Shown piece after piece: positions 27,507-36,458 of a stretch of 64,000 bases of DNA. Source of the stretch: Plut-88900 sp963668115 (lineage in GTDB: Bacteria; Chloroflexota; Dehalococcoidia; Plut-88900). Made by a program: the position numbers and the translations under genes. Location: NCBI GenBank assembly GCA_963668115.1, contig OY764147.1, positions 496,001 through 560,000 of the forward strand, written 5' to 3'. Below the pieces are notes generated by a model. That model saw only the letters and a program-made list of their open reading frames with translations. It ran no database searches and had not been told where the DNA came from. Position 1 is the stretch's first letter, and each line of letters opens with the position of its first letter.

Positions 27507-28508
27507 TTAGACGAAGTACCTGACCCTCTCTTTCTTGTACTCCTTTGTACTGAAGAGGATCTCGTAGTCGGTTATTCCTGTCTTCTCGGAAATCTGCTCG
27601 GCTATGCGGCGGCACTTTTCGTCGGTGCGGGAGTGGACCATGCTGAAGAGGCTGTAGGGCCAGTCCGGGTAGGTGGGCCGCTGGTAGCAGTGGCTGACCT
27701 GGGGGAAAGAGGCGGCCATCTCTCCCACTTCCCTAATCCGCTCTTCGGGGACCTTCCAGCAGACCATGCCGTTGGAAGTGAACCCGGCGTTCTGGTGGCG
27801 GAGAACCGCGGCAAACCGACGCATCAGCCCGGACTCCTGGAACCAGGTTATCTTCGCCAGCAGCTCGGGGACGGACATGCCAAGTCTTTGGGCCATGCCG
27901 TCGAAGGGGCGAGGGGTCAATGGAACGTCTTCCTGGAGCTCCCGCACGAAGGCACGGTCGTCTTCCGTCAGGGGGCCGGCTGCGGGTCGGGGCTTCTTTT
28001 TGGATCGGGCTTCGGGCTCCAGCTTTTCCTCGTCTTTGGTCATGTCCAGCTTGACGCCGATCTTGAATAGGTGCTTGGTCGGGAGGAGGCGGTACTTTTC
28101 GGCCCCGGCGCGGTTGGCGAGGAAGTCGAGCTCAGTTTCGAGTTCAGCTTCCGGGGGGACGGCGAGGGTGAACCAGATGTTGAAATAGTGGTCACGCTTG
28201 TAGTTGTGGCTGACGCCCGGGTGCTCGCTGATGACGTCGGCGACCTGGTCGACGCGGTCCTCGGGGGCGCGGACGGCGACGAGGGAGCTCTTGTAGCCGA
28301 GGCGTCGGGTGTCGAAAATGGCATTGAGCTCGCGGATTATGGCGTCGTCCTTCAGCTTGGCGATGAGGGAGATGACCTCGTCCTCCGTCATGCCGAGCCG
28401 CGTCCCGATCTCTGCGAAGGGGGTCTCGACGAGGGGGAAGTCCCACTGGAGGATGTTGAGGAGCTCTTTTTCGGTGGCGGTGAGGTCGGGGGTGGTTTTG
28501 GCGACCAT
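27507..28508 (-). CDS. Fused siroheme decarboxylase AhbA-AhbB (Lrp/AsnC-like)
   Basis: About 333 residues made of two homologous halves, each a winged helix plus an AsnC-like domain. Half 1 (about 10-155) has LNILQWDFPLVETPFAEIG and VSHNYKRDHYFNIWFTLAV. Half 2 (about 180-333) has LQEDVPLTPRPFDGMAQRLG and VSHCYQRPTYPDWPYSLFSM. These match AhbA and AhbB, which decarboxylate siroheme to 12,18-didecarboxysiroheme on the way to heme or heme d1; usually they are separate subunits. A Lys/Pro-rich linker joins them. ATG 28508 follows AGGA; TTG 28514 is also in frame. It is the last gene of the tetrapyrrole operon. AhbC/AhbD or Nir partners are not in view. Confidence 0.9.
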   Translation of the reverse strand: MVAKTTPDLTATEKELLNILQWDFPLVETPFAEIGTRLGMTEDEVISLIAKLKDDAIIRELNAIFDTRRLGYKSSLVAVRAPEDRVDQVADVISEHPGVSHNYKRDHYFNIWFTLAVPPEAELETELDFLANRAGAEKYRLLPTKHLFKIGVKLDMTKDEEKLEPEARSKKKPRPAAGPLTEDDRAFVRELQEDVPLTPRPFDGMAQRLGMSVPELLAKITWFQESGLMRRFAAVLRHQNAGFTSNGMVCWKVPEERIREVGEMAASFPQVSHCYQRPTYPDWPYSLFSMVHSRTDEKCRRIAEQISEKTGITDYEILFSTKEYKKERVRYFV

Positions 28509-28547
28509 GCTCAATCCTGACGATAAAGGGATCGGGAAGGGGTGGAG

Positions 28548-29543
28548 TCAGCCTGCGGCGGCGGGTGCTGGCTTTATGCCGAAGTTGTCCTTGTATAGCT
28601 CGTAGACCCGGTCAAGGTGTTCCTGGGGGAGGTCGGGGAGGTCGGGGGCCCGGGCGTAGTCCTCCAGCTGGGCCGTATCTGTGACAGTTAGGAGGACGGA
28701 GGAAACGGTCTGCTGGCCGAGGCAGTACTTCAAGGCTGCCTGTCCAAGGTTGAGACCCGTGTCCTCGGTGAGGAAGCCGATCTGGTCGACCTTGTCCATG
28801 CTTTCGTCGAGCCATTCGCGCTTGCGGTAGCTGCGGTGGTCGGTCTCGGGGAAAACGGTGTCCCGGTTGACCGTGCCGTCCAGGAGGCCGCTGGCGTGGG
28901 GAACGCGTACGAAGAGGCCGGTGCCGCAATCCCTGGCGATGGGGAAGAAGTCCTGGGCCGGGTCCTGCTCCAGGATGCTGTAGATAATTTGGAGGGTGGA
29001 AACCGAGCGCTCCTTCATTGAGGCTTCGCCTTCTTCGAACCAGCCGATGTCGGGGCCGAGGGCTACGCCGTAGTAGCGGATCTTGCCCTCTTTCTTGAGG
29101 TCTTCGAGGGTCTCGAAAACGTCGTCCCGCTCAATGACGTTAATGCGGGGGTTGTGGAGCTGGTATACGTCAATCCAGTCGGTATCCAGGCGTCGGAGGC
29201 TCTTTTCACAGGCCTCGCGGATGAACTGGGGATCGAAGTTCTGAGGTTTTTCCTTGTGTCGGACTCGGGCCGTGAAAGTATAGAAATCGTAGCCGACCTT
29301 GGTGCAGAGGACGACATCGTTGCGCTGGCCCTTGAGGGCCTTGGCGACGACCTCCTCGTTGGCGCCGGAGCTGTACTGGTCTGCGGTGTCGAAGAGGTTG
29401 ATACCGAGGTCAATGGCCTTGTGGACGAGCTTGATGGACTGCTCTTCGTTTACGTTGCCCCACCAGTTGCTGACAAGGGTCCATGTGCCGAATCCGCATT
29501 CAGAGACGGATAGGTCGGTGTTGGGGACGGTGCGGTATTTCAT
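28548..29543 (-). CDS. Aldo/keto reductase
   Basis: A 331-residue TIM-barrel NAD(P)H-dependent reductase. The catalytic tetrad is visible: Asp and Tyr in FDTADQYSSG near residue 50, Lys in LCTKVGYDF near 83 and His in YQLHNP near 125. The physiological substrate is unknown. The gene sits between DUF1802 (4-bp overlap at its start) and ahbAB (33-bp gap), so it is part of the tetrapyrrole operon; a link to porphyrin chemistry is only contextual. Confidence 0.9.
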   Translation of the reverse strand: MKYRTVPNTDLSVSECGFGTWTLVSNWWGNVNEEQSIKLVHKAIDLGINLFDTADQYSSGANEEVVAKALKGQRNDVVLCTKVGYDFYTFTARVRHKEKPQNFDPQFIREACEKSLRRLDTDWIDVYQLHNPRINVIERDDVFETLEDLKKEGKIRYYGVALGPDIGWFEEGEASMKERSVSTLQIIYSILEQDPAQDFFPIARDCGTGLFVRVPHASGLLDGTVNRDTVFPETDHRSYRKREWLDESMDKVDQIGFLTEDTGLNLGQAALKYCLGQQTVSSVLLTVTDTAQLEDYARAPDLPDLPQEHLDRVYELYKDNFGIKPAPAAAG

Positions 29544-30121
29544 ACGGGGACGGCCGTGCTGACGGCCTCCTTGATGCGGTTGATCTCCGAGCGGAGGGTC
29601 TCATCGGGGACGACGGCCTGGGCGCCGGTGACGTTGATGGGCTCCTCAAGCTCAACCCAGGAGACACAGCCTCCATATCGGGGCAGGACTGGGACTGAGT
29701 AGGCCCGTTTCAGCTTCATGGCGCGAAGAAGGATGATGGACAGGGGGTGCCTAGGTCGCCACTTGAGGCGGTACTGGGCGTAGTCGTTGGTGCAGATATA
29801 GAAGTCTTCGAGGGCGGAGACTCGCTCGGGTTCCGAGACTTCCAGGATTTCAACGACCTCGGCGAGGGTGTCGATGATGACGGTGTCGGGAGGGGGGGCC
29901 TGGGTCTCGGTGAGGGCAAGGGCGTCGTGCCACTGGGGTTTGAGGAGGTCGGGGCTCTGGTGCTCGTAGGTCGGGTAGAGGAGGAAGCGGTTGCCCTCCA
30001 GGACGAAGCGCTTCTGTTGCTCACGGATGCCGCCTTTGCGGAGGACGAGGAACTGTTCGCCGCGGGCCAAGGCACGGGCGATTACGGCCCATTCCTTCAG
30101 TGCGAGGGATACGAAACTCAT
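29540..30121 (-). CDS. DUF1802-family protein
   Basis: A 193-residue protein recognised as DUF1802: ALKEWAVIARALARGEQFLVLRKGGIREQ near the N-terminus and FLLYPTYEHQSPDLLKPQW near residue 45 are typical. Function is unknown in the literature I can recall. It is embedded between hemB (9-bp gap) and the aldo/keto reductase (4-bp overlap), a position that suggests a role in, or a need for, tetrapyrrole synthesis. Confidence 0.82.
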   Translation of the reverse strand: MSFVSLALKEWAVIARALARGEQFLVLRKGGIREQQKRFVLEGNRFLLYPTYEHQSPDLLKPQWHDALALTETQAPPPDTVIIDTLAEVVEILEVSEPERVSALEDFYICTNDYAQYRLKWRPRHPLSIILLRAMKLKRAYSVPVLPRYGGCVSWVELEEPINVTGAQAVVPDETLRSEINRIKEAVSTAVPV

Positions 30122-30130
30122 GGGTCGTGT

Positions 30131-31150
30131 CTAGGCCTGGTCCCTGAGCCAGCGGGAGACTTCCTTGGCGTGGTAGCTGAGGATGATGTCGGCGCCGGCG
30201 CGCTTGATGCCGGTGAGGATTTCCATGGTGACTTTCTTTTCGTCGAGCCAGCCATTACGGCCGGCGGCCTTGACCATGGCGTATTCACCGCTGACGTTGT
30301 AGGCGCCCAGGGGTTGACGGAAGGCGTCTCGGGCCTTGGATATGACGTCCAGAAAGGCGAGGGCGGGCTTGACCATGATTATGTCGGCGCCTTCCTGGAT
30401 ATCCAGTTCGATTTCGAGGAGGGCCTCACGGGCATTGCGGGTGTCCATCTGGTAAGAGCGCCGGTCGCCGAAAGATGGGGTGGACTGGGCGGCGTCCCGG
30501 AAGGGTCCGTAGAAGGAGGAGGCGTACTTGGCGGAGTAGGCCATGATGGGGGTGAGGTCGAGGTCATTGTGGTCAAGCATGTCCCGGATTGCACCGACGA
30601 CGCCATCCATCATGTTGGAAGGGGCGACGATGTCGGCGCCGGCCTCGGCGTGGGAGAGGGCGGTCCTGCTGAGGAGATTGAGGGTTTGATCGTTATCGAC
30701 GTATTCGTCGACGATTATGCCGCAGTGGCCGTGGTCGGTGTATTCGCAGAGGCATACATCGGTGATGACGATGGTCTCGGGGCAGGCGTCCTTGATGCGT
30801 GCCACGGCTTCCTGGATAACGCCGTTGGGGTCGTAAGCCCCAGTCCCCACCCCGTCCTTTTCATTGGGAATGCCGAATAGGAGGACCGCCTTTACACCGA
30901 GGGCGGCAACTTCCTCGGTCTCCCTGGCTGCGAGGTCGGGGGAGAGCTGGAAGACGCCGGGCATGGAGTCCACCGGCCTTTTCTGGCCCGAGTCCTGGGT
31001 GACAAACATGGGGTAGATGAAGTCGCTGGGGCTTAGGGTGGTCTCCCTGGTGAGGTCGCGCATGGCCTGGCTGCGGCGCAGGCGTCGGAGGCGCTGGGTG
31101 GGGAAGCCCGTGCCCCGGGTTGTCGCAATTTGTTCAAGCAAAGTGGTCAT
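30131..31150 (-). CDS. hemB: Porphobilinogen synthase (ALA dehydratase)
   Basis: Condenses two 5-aminolevulinate molecules into porphobilinogen. It has 339 residues. The two active-site lysines lie in AYSAKYASSFYGPF near residue 207 and IIMVKPALAFLD near 262. The metal site reads VCLCEYTDHGHCG near 130, with cysteines, indicating a zinc-type enzyme. Its start overlaps the end of cobA-hemD by 4 bp. Confidence 0.97.
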   Translation of the reverse strand: MTTLLEQIATTRGTGFPTQRLRRLRRSQAMRDLTRETTLSPSDFIYPMFVTQDSGQKRPVDSMPGVFQLSPDLAARETEEVAALGVKAVLLFGIPNEKDGVGTGAYDPNGVIQEAVARIKDACPETIVITDVCLCEYTDHGHCGIIVDEYVDNDQTLNLLSRTALSHAEAGADIVAPSNMMDGVVGAIRDMLDHNDLDLTPIMAYSAKYASSFYGPFRDAAQSTPSFGDRRSYQMDTRNAREALLEIELDIQEGADIIMVKPALAFLDVISKARDAFRQPLGAYNVSGEYAMVKAAGRNGWLDEKKVTMEILTGIKRAGADIILSYHAKEVSRWLRDQA

Positions 31151-32673
31151 TGCCGAGCTCCTACTTGCTTAAGTATAGCGTCAATCAGGCCGGGTATGGT
31201 GTGTTCCCGGGCCACGATTGTAACATCGAGGCCTAGTTCTCGGGCTGTGGAGGCCGTGACAGGGCCAATGCAGGCTATGCAGGTGTTTCTCAAAGGCTTA
31301 ACGTCGCCTTCCAAGATGGTGACCAGGTTCTTGACCGTGGACGAACTGGCGAAGGTGGCAATGTCGACCTCACCGGACCTGAGGCGTTGGATTGCACGCT
31401 CAGGAGTTTCGCTGGGGCCTGCGGCTGCGTAGGTGCAGAATTCGTCGACGGTGGCACCCATTTGGGAGAGGCCGTCGGGGAGGACGGGGCGGGAACCTTC
31501 GGCCCGCGCAAGCATGACGCGAGCGCCCTGCAAGTTCATGGGTTGGAGGGAGTCCAGAAGTCCTTCGGCGGTGTAGGTTGAGGCGGTGACGGAAACTGCA
31601 AAGCCATAGGCTGAGATGGCCCTCGCAGTTTCGGGGCCGATGGCGGTGATGTTGAGGCCGTGGAGGGATTCGGGTCGGGTGCCGAGGGCCTGGAGGCGGT
31701 CGAAGAAGAGGTTCGCACCGTTGACGCTGGTCAGGACTAGCCAGTCGTATTTGGTGATGCTAGTTACCGCGGTTTCCAGGGCCTGTTTGTGTTCCGAAGT
31801 TTGGGTAATCTCGATGGCGGGGAGCTCAATTATCTCTGCGCCGAGGGCGGCGAGCCGAAAGGAGAGGGCGCTGGCCTGCTTGCGGGCGCGGGTGACTAGG
31901 ATGCGTTTGCCTGAGAGGGGCCGGGTATCGAACCACGAAAGTTGCTTGCTGAGGCGTGCCACTTCTCCGATGACGGCGACAGCCGGGGGTCGGAGGTCGG
32001 CCTCTGAGGCCCTTTGCACGATGTCGGAGAGGGCACCGGTGACGGTCTTCTGGTTGGGGGTGGTGGCGTCCTGGATTAGCGTGACGGGGGTGTCGGGGGG
32101 CTTACCGGCGTTGATGAGGCGGTCGGTGATAGGTGCGAGGTTTCCCAGGCCCATAAGAACGACGATGGTGTCGGGGCCTTGGGCAAGGGCGTCCCAGTCT
32201 ACGGAGGCACGAGTCTTTTCAGGGTCTTCGTGGCCGGTGACGATGACCACGGAGGAGGAAAGGCCTCGGTGGGTGACAGGGATGCCAGTGTAGGCGGGGG
32301 CGGCGATGGCGGATGTGACGCCGGGGACGACTTCGAATGGGATTCTGTTGTCGGCGAGGAATTCGGCTTCCTCTCCGCCTCGGCCGAATAGGAAGGGGTC
32401 GCCGCCCTTGAGCCTGACCACGAGCTTTCCCTTTTGGGCCTCGGCGACCAAGATATCGTTAATCTCGTCCTGGGTTTTGGTGTGGTGTTTCGGGGTCTTG
32501 CCGACGTAGACCTGCTCGCAGGCGTCGGGGGCGTGGTTCAGGAGGTCGGGGTTGACGAGGCGGTCGTAGACGATAACGTCGGCGCGCTTGATGTATTCAA
32601 GGGCCTTGACGGTGATGAGGCCCGGGTCGCCGGGCCCGGCGCCGACGAGGGCTACCATGCCGACCCCGCTCAT
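31147..32673 (-). CDS. Fused uroporphyrinogen-III C-methyltransferase / uroporphyrinogen-III synthase
   Basis: A 508-residue CobA-HemD fusion. Residues 1 to about 250 form the SAM methyltransferase, with VALVGAGPGDPGLITVKAL, YVGKTPKHH, VRLKGGDPFLFGRGGEE and VTHRGLSSSVVIVTGHED. It makes precorrin-2 from uroporphyrinogen III. Residues about 255-508 form HemD, which cyclises hydroxymethylbilane: KRILVTRARKQASALSFRL, DWLVLTSVNGANLFF and FASSSTVKNL. Such fusions are common in Firmicutes and Chloroflexota. It overlaps hemC and hemB by 4 bp each, so stoichiometry is probably set by translational coupling. Confidence 0.95.
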   Translation of the reverse strand: MSGVGMVALVGAGPGDPGLITVKALEYIKRADVIVYDRLVNPDLLNHAPDACEQVYVGKTPKHHTKTQDEINDILVAEAQKGKLVVRLKGGDPFLFGRGGEEAEFLADNRIPFEVVPGVTSAIAAPAYTGIPVTHRGLSSSVVIVTGHEDPEKTRASVDWDALAQGPDTIVVLMGLGNLAPITDRLINAGKPPDTPVTLIQDATTPNQKTVTGALSDIVQRASEADLRPPAVAVIGEVARLSKQLSWFDTRPLSGKRILVTRARKQASALSFRLAALGAEIIELPAIEITQTSEHKQALETAVTSITKYDWLVLTSVNGANLFFDRLQALGTRPESLHGLNITAIGPETARAISAYGFAVSVTASTYTAEGLLDSLQPMNLQGARVMLARAEGSRPVLPDGLSQMGATVDEFCTYAAAGPSETPERAIQRLRSGEVDIATFASSSTVKNLVTILEGDVKPLRNTCIACIGPVTASTARELGLDVTIVAREHTIPGLIDAILKQVGARQ

Positions 32674-33593
32674 CCTGTGACTCCTGCCAGCAACTCTGTA
32701 GCACCTTTAGCCTTTAGTTGCTCGGCGAGTTGGATGCCGAGGGATTCTGCGTTTTCGGGGCAGCCCTGGATGGAACCGGTGATGATTTCAAAGGTGTCGG
32801 GGTGGCCGACCAGGCCGGATAGGGTGAGAGAATCGCCGTTGACGACAGCGTGGGCCGTGACGGGGGCCAGACACCCGCTGCCGAGCTCCCGCAGGAATGA
32901 TCTTTCGGCGTCGACGGCCTGTCTGGTGGGGGTGTGTTGAATGGGGGAGAAGAGAGCGTTGATTTCGGAGTTGGCGGCGAGGGTCTCGATGGCGAGGGCG
33001 CCCTGACCCATGGCTGGGAGGCAGGTCTCGGGGGGGAGGTATTCGGAGATTCTGTGCTGCCAGCCCATGCGGATGAGGCCCGCGGCGGCGAGGACTATTG
33101 CATCGTAGTCGCCGTTGTCGAGTTTGCGGATGCGAGTGTCGATATTGCCACGGATATGGGTGATCTGGAGGTCGGGGCGGGTGGCCTTAATCTGGACGGC
33201 GCGCCTGGGGCTTCCGGTGCCGATGCGGGCGCCGGGAGGGAGGTCTTTCAAGCCTGCGCCCGTGGATGCAATGAGTACGTCCCGGGGGTCGAGGCGTTCC
33301 AGGACGGCGGTGAGGGTGAAGTCTTCGTCTACGTCGGTGGGCATGTCCTTGAGGCTATGGGTTGCGGCATCGATCTCTCCGGAGCGGAGCTTGTCTTCAA
33401 GGGTGGAAACAAATACGCCTCGGGCATTGAGCCTGGCTATGGGGGAGACTTTGTCGTGGTCTCCGACAGCGTGGATTGGGACTATTTCGACCTGGAGGTC
33501 AGGGTACGTGTGAACTATGGCGTCGGAGGCTTCTCGGGCCTGGGCGAGGGCGAGTTCGCTGGCCCGCGTCCCGAGCTTGATTATGCCTTTCAC
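32670..33593 (-). CDS. hemC: Hydroxymethylbilane synthase (porphobilinogen deaminase)
   Basis: Polymerises four porphobilinogens into hydroxymethylbilane. It has 307 residues from GTG 33593, which begins KGIIKLGTRASELALAQA as in all HemC proteins. LKDMPTDVDEDFTL carries the catalytic Asp region, and the cysteine that binds the dipyrromethane cofactor is in LGSGCLAPVTAHA near residue 240. The open frame runs on to 33938, but that upstream part is antisense-like low complexity over sirC and is not used. Confidence 0.95.
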   Translation of the reverse strand: MKGIIKLGTRASELALAQAREASDAIVHTYPDLQVEIVPIHAVGDHDKVSPIARLNARGVFVSTLEDKLRSGEIDAATHSLKDMPTDVDEDFTLTAVLERLDPRDVLIASTGAGLKDLPPGARIGTGSPRRAVQIKATRPDLQITHIRGNIDTRIRKLDNGDYDAIVLAAAGLIRMGWQHRISEYLPPETCLPAMGQGALAIETLAANSEINALFSPIQHTPTRQAVDAERSFLRELGSGCLAPVTAHAVVNGDSLTLSGLVGHPDTFEIITGSIQGCPENAESLGIQLAEQLKAKGATELLAGVTG

Positions 33594-33606
33594 AGCGAGG
33601 ACCCGA

Positions 33607-34251
33607 TCACTTACCTGTTTTGCCGTTGCCGGTGAGGGATGCGAAGAGGTAGCGGCGGGCGTCGGCGAGGCGGCGCTGCTTGACGAGAGAGAGGAAGCTG
33701 TCGTCGATGGACTTCTGCCACCGGGTGGGGCTGACGTTGTGGCCTTCACCGCGGACCTGGAGGCGGACCCTGGACATGACCTTGGCAAGGCCACTGTACT
33801 CGGGGGGGAAGTGCTGCTCGACCTGATGGCGAAGCCAGCGGGCCAAGGCGGGGCTGGCGCCCCCTGTGGATATGGCGAAAGTGATGTCTCCGCGACGGAC
33901 GATGGACGGGGCGATGAAGTCGCAGTAGGGGGTGTCATCGACGACGTTTACGATCAATCCGAGGCTTCGGCCCTCAATGCCGACCTTGCGGTTGAGGGGC
34001 ATGTCGTCGGTGGCGGCAATGAGGAGGTAGAAGCCGTTCAGATCAGAAGACTGGAATTCCCTGGGGATATGGGTAACGAGGCCCTTGTCAATGCGGCGCT
34101 GGAGCCTGGGGGTGACGGCGGGGCTGACGACGGTGACGCGGGCATGGGCGTCCAAGAGGCCCTTCACTTTGCGTTCGGCGATCTGGCCGCCGCCGACGAC
34201 GAGGCAGGGCCGATCTTCGATGCTGAGGAAAGCGGGGTAGTAGCTAGGCAT
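33607..34251 (-). CDS. Precorrin-2 dehydrogenase / sirohydrochlorin ferrochelatase-type protein
   Basis: A 214-residue protein like the N-terminal half of CysG (also called Met8 or SirC). It oxidises precorrin-2 with NAD and may insert iron to give siroheme. Marks are LVVGGGQIAERKVKGLLDA (NAD-binding loop), IAATDDMPLNRKV, NVVDDTPYCDFIAPSIVRRGD (catalytic Asp) and ISTGGASPALARWLR. It is the first gene of the tetrapyrrole operon and lies 13 bp before hemC. Together with HemB, HemC and CobA-HemD it completes the route from 5-aminolevulinate to siroheme. Confidence 0.92.
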   Translation of the reverse strand: MPSYYPAFLSIEDRPCLVVGGGQIAERKVKGLLDAHARVTVVSPAVTPRLQRRIDKGLVTHIPREFQSSDLNGFYLLIAATDDMPLNRKVGIEGRSLGLIVNVVDDTPYCDFIAPSIVRRGDITFAISTGGASPALARWLRHQVEQHFPPEYSGLAKVMSRVRLQVRGEGHNVSPTRWQKSIDDSFLSLVKQRRLADARRYLFASLTGNGKTGK

Positions 34252-34345
34252 GGAATGAGCGAATTCGGCTAAACAGAACTAACGGATAGCTTTTCCAGGA
34301 AATTTTACACGAATTGCGCAGGTAGGGCAGGGAGGGGAGGTCGGG

Positions 34346-34945
34346 TCAGGAGAGGACGCGGTCGACAATACCGGAGAACCAGCCCCAGGTCTGGCTTCCC
34401 AAGAATGCCCCAACGATGGCCTGGATGGTCTTGCCTGCCCAGACGATGGCCAGAAACCTTTTGAGGGGGAACTTGATGGCCCCGGCGGCGAGGCCTGCGG
34501 CGTCGAAGGCGGGATTGGGAACGATGGAAAGGACAAAGAGGGTTATGCTACCGCGTCGTTCCATCCAGTTCTTGGCTCGGGCGAAGAGCCTGCTACGTTT
34601 CTCCAGGAGCTCGCCGCCCTCATAGCCTATGGCGTAGCCAGTGATCTCACCCAAGGTGGCGGCGACCCCGGCGACGATGCCGACTAGGAAGGGGTTAAGC
34701 CAGGCCCCGGCGCCGATGACCACGAGACTGCTGGCGCTGGGCAGAAAAATGGTGGCAGCCCCCAGGAAGGTGAATATGAAAACACCGACATAGCCCAGGG
34801 AGATGAGGTTCTGTTCGTCGAAGAGGTAGTCGTGGAGAAAGAATGCGCCAATGCTGAAGCCGATGGCGGCAATGGCTGCCCCGGCAATCAGGTGTTGGCG
34901 CCTGATGCCGGCCCTTTCCAGGAGGAGCCGCATGCCCGAGAGCAT
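34346..34945 (-). CDS. VTT/YqaA-DedA-like membrane protein
   Basis: About 200 residues with the VTT fold. Several hydrophobic segments are visible, along with the conserved stretch FLPSASSLVVIGAGAWLNPFLV, then GEITGYAIGYEGGELL and a C-terminal VPNPAFDAAGLAAGAIKFPL. Such proteins sit in the cytoplasmic membrane; the wider family includes lipid scramblase or flippase-like DedA proteins, but the YqaA group is uncharacterised. The frame is open to 35032; ATG 34945 or 34933 suits the first membrane helix. It is transcribed toward, but separately from, the sirC operon. Confidence 0.82.
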   Translation of the reverse strand: MLSGMRLLLERAGIRRQHLIAGAAIAAIGFSIGAFFLHDYLFDEQNLISLGYVGVFIFTFLGAATIFLPSASSLVVIGAGAWLNPFLVGIVAGVAATLGEITGYAIGYEGGELLEKRSRLFARAKNWMERRGSITLFVLSIVPNPAFDAAGLAAGAIKFPLKRFLAIVWAGKTIQAIVGAFLGSQTWGWFSGIVDRVLS

Positions 34946-35195
34946 GCCGTGGCTCGGTGGGGGCGGCTGGCTTACGCCTAAGTCAAGGCCCTGGGGTTCG
35001 GGAAGGTCATTCGCGGGGCAACTGGGAGACACAGAACACCTTCCAGGCCGGGGAATGAAGACAGGTGGGAAAGTACATTCAAATTATACCGGAAAGGTCT
35101 GGAGAGAAACAGGAATTGCAGTAGGCGAATCCGGGTTTACGTGAATCATTTAGAATAGCTGGTATTTTGATGCTATTGGGTGAACCGCGGCAAAG

Positions 35196-36449
35196 ATGAG
35201 GGAGGCTGTCGTAGAGTCGGGGGTTGGGGGATATCCCAAGTTCAGGTTTGTGGTGCTGGCCTTTCTTGGCCTGTCCAACATCCTGAACTCCCTAATCATG
35301 CTCTCGCTGGGCATAATGCTGCCCAACATCTCGGACGATCTTGGGCTGTCGTCATCACAGCAGGGGTTTCTGGGCTCGTCCATGTTCATCGGGACGATGC
35401 TGATGTCGATGCCTGCGGGGCTGTGGTTGTCCAAGCCCAATGCCAGCAGGGTGCTGCTGGGTGCGCTGGCCTTCGGGACGACCTTCGTAATTGTTCAAGC
35501 CTGGGCCCCGAACTATACGGTGCTGCTTCTGGCGCGACTTGCCTTCGGGGTGGCGATCGTGGCACGGCAGCCGGCTCGGGCAGTGCTGACCGCACAGTGG
35601 TTTCCCAAGCGTGAGATTGTGCTGGTCAACGGACTGGTCAATACCACATACGGCGCTTCCGCAGTCATTGCGCTGCTGTTGACGCCCTTTTTGCAGGTTT
35701 GGTTGAACGACAGCTGGCGGTGGACGCTCACGATCTACGGCATCATATTCATGGTCGTGACCCTGGTCTGGGCGATTATTGGGAAAGAGCGGAGGACGGA
35801 GGAGCCGATAAACGTTCCCGGGCTGAGGGATGGAAAAGAGGCCGAAGATGCATCCCCCTGGGGGGTGCTAAGGGACCGGGACGTTTGGATGGTGAGCATG
35901 GGGATGATCGGGATGCTAGTCATGGAGTTTCCACTGCTCACCCTCTGGCCAACGCTGATGCTGAGGGAGCGGGGGATTGAGGAGACGGTGTCGGGGGGGA
36001 TGCTGCTGGCGGCGGCGATATCCGAGGGCATCGGGAACATAATTCTGTCGGCCATGTTTATGAGGAGGGGGTCGAGAGGGATGCGACGGCTGGCAGTGGC
36101 GGGCCTCGTGGTGCTTTTGGTCGGGACGGCTGTGGGGATGAACATGTCTACATCCGTACCCCTCCTGTGGACATATGCGGTGTTTCACGGGGTGGGGTTC
36201 TCGTTCATCGGGCTGATATGGACGGTGCCTTTCGAGATACCTAACATTACCCACCGTCAGATAGCGGTGGCATCGGGGTTCATTGAGGGTGTGGGGAGGT
36301 TGGGAGGGGTATTGGGGCCGGCGTTCGTCGGGATTGCATGGGATGCGACGGGAGACCGGGTGTGGCCGATGGTGATAAGCTCATTCTTCGGGCTTACAAT
36401 GGCCGCCGCCGGGCTGATGCTGTTCAGAGACAGGTCGGGGCCGAAATAG
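35196..36449 (+). CDS. MFS transporter
   Basis: A 417-residue major facilitator protein with about 12 hydrophobic segments in two halves. The N-terminal half has ILNSLIMLSLGIMLPNISDDLGLSSSQQ and the TM4-TM5 region RLAFGVAIVARQPARAVLTAQWFP. The substrate cannot be told; the arrangement resembles oxalate/formate or hexuronate-type carriers only loosely. It is followed 9 bp later by a paralogue with the same signatures, so the two were probably produced by duplication and are co-expressed. Confidence 0.9.
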   Translation: MREAVVESGVGGYPKFRFVVLAFLGLSNILNSLIMLSLGIMLPNISDDLGLSSSQQGFLGSSMFIGTMLMSMPAGLWLSKPNASRVLLGALAFGTTFVIVQAWAPNYTVLLLARLAFGVAIVARQPARAVLTAQWFPKREIVLVNGLVNTTYGASAVIALLLTPFLQVWLNDSWRWTLTIYGIIFMVVTLVWAIIGKERRTEEPINVPGLRDGKEAEDASPWGVLRDRDVWMVSMGMIGMLVMEFPLLTLWPTLMLRERGIEETVSGGMLLAAAISEGIGNIILSAMFMRRGSRGMRRLAVAGLVVLLVGTAVGMNMSTSVPLLWTYAVFHGVGFSFIGLIWTVPFEIPNITHRQIAVASGFIEGVGRLGGVLGPAFVGIAWDATGDRVWPMVISSFFGLTMAAAGLMLFRDRSGPK

Positions 36450-36458
36450 AACGAGGAA

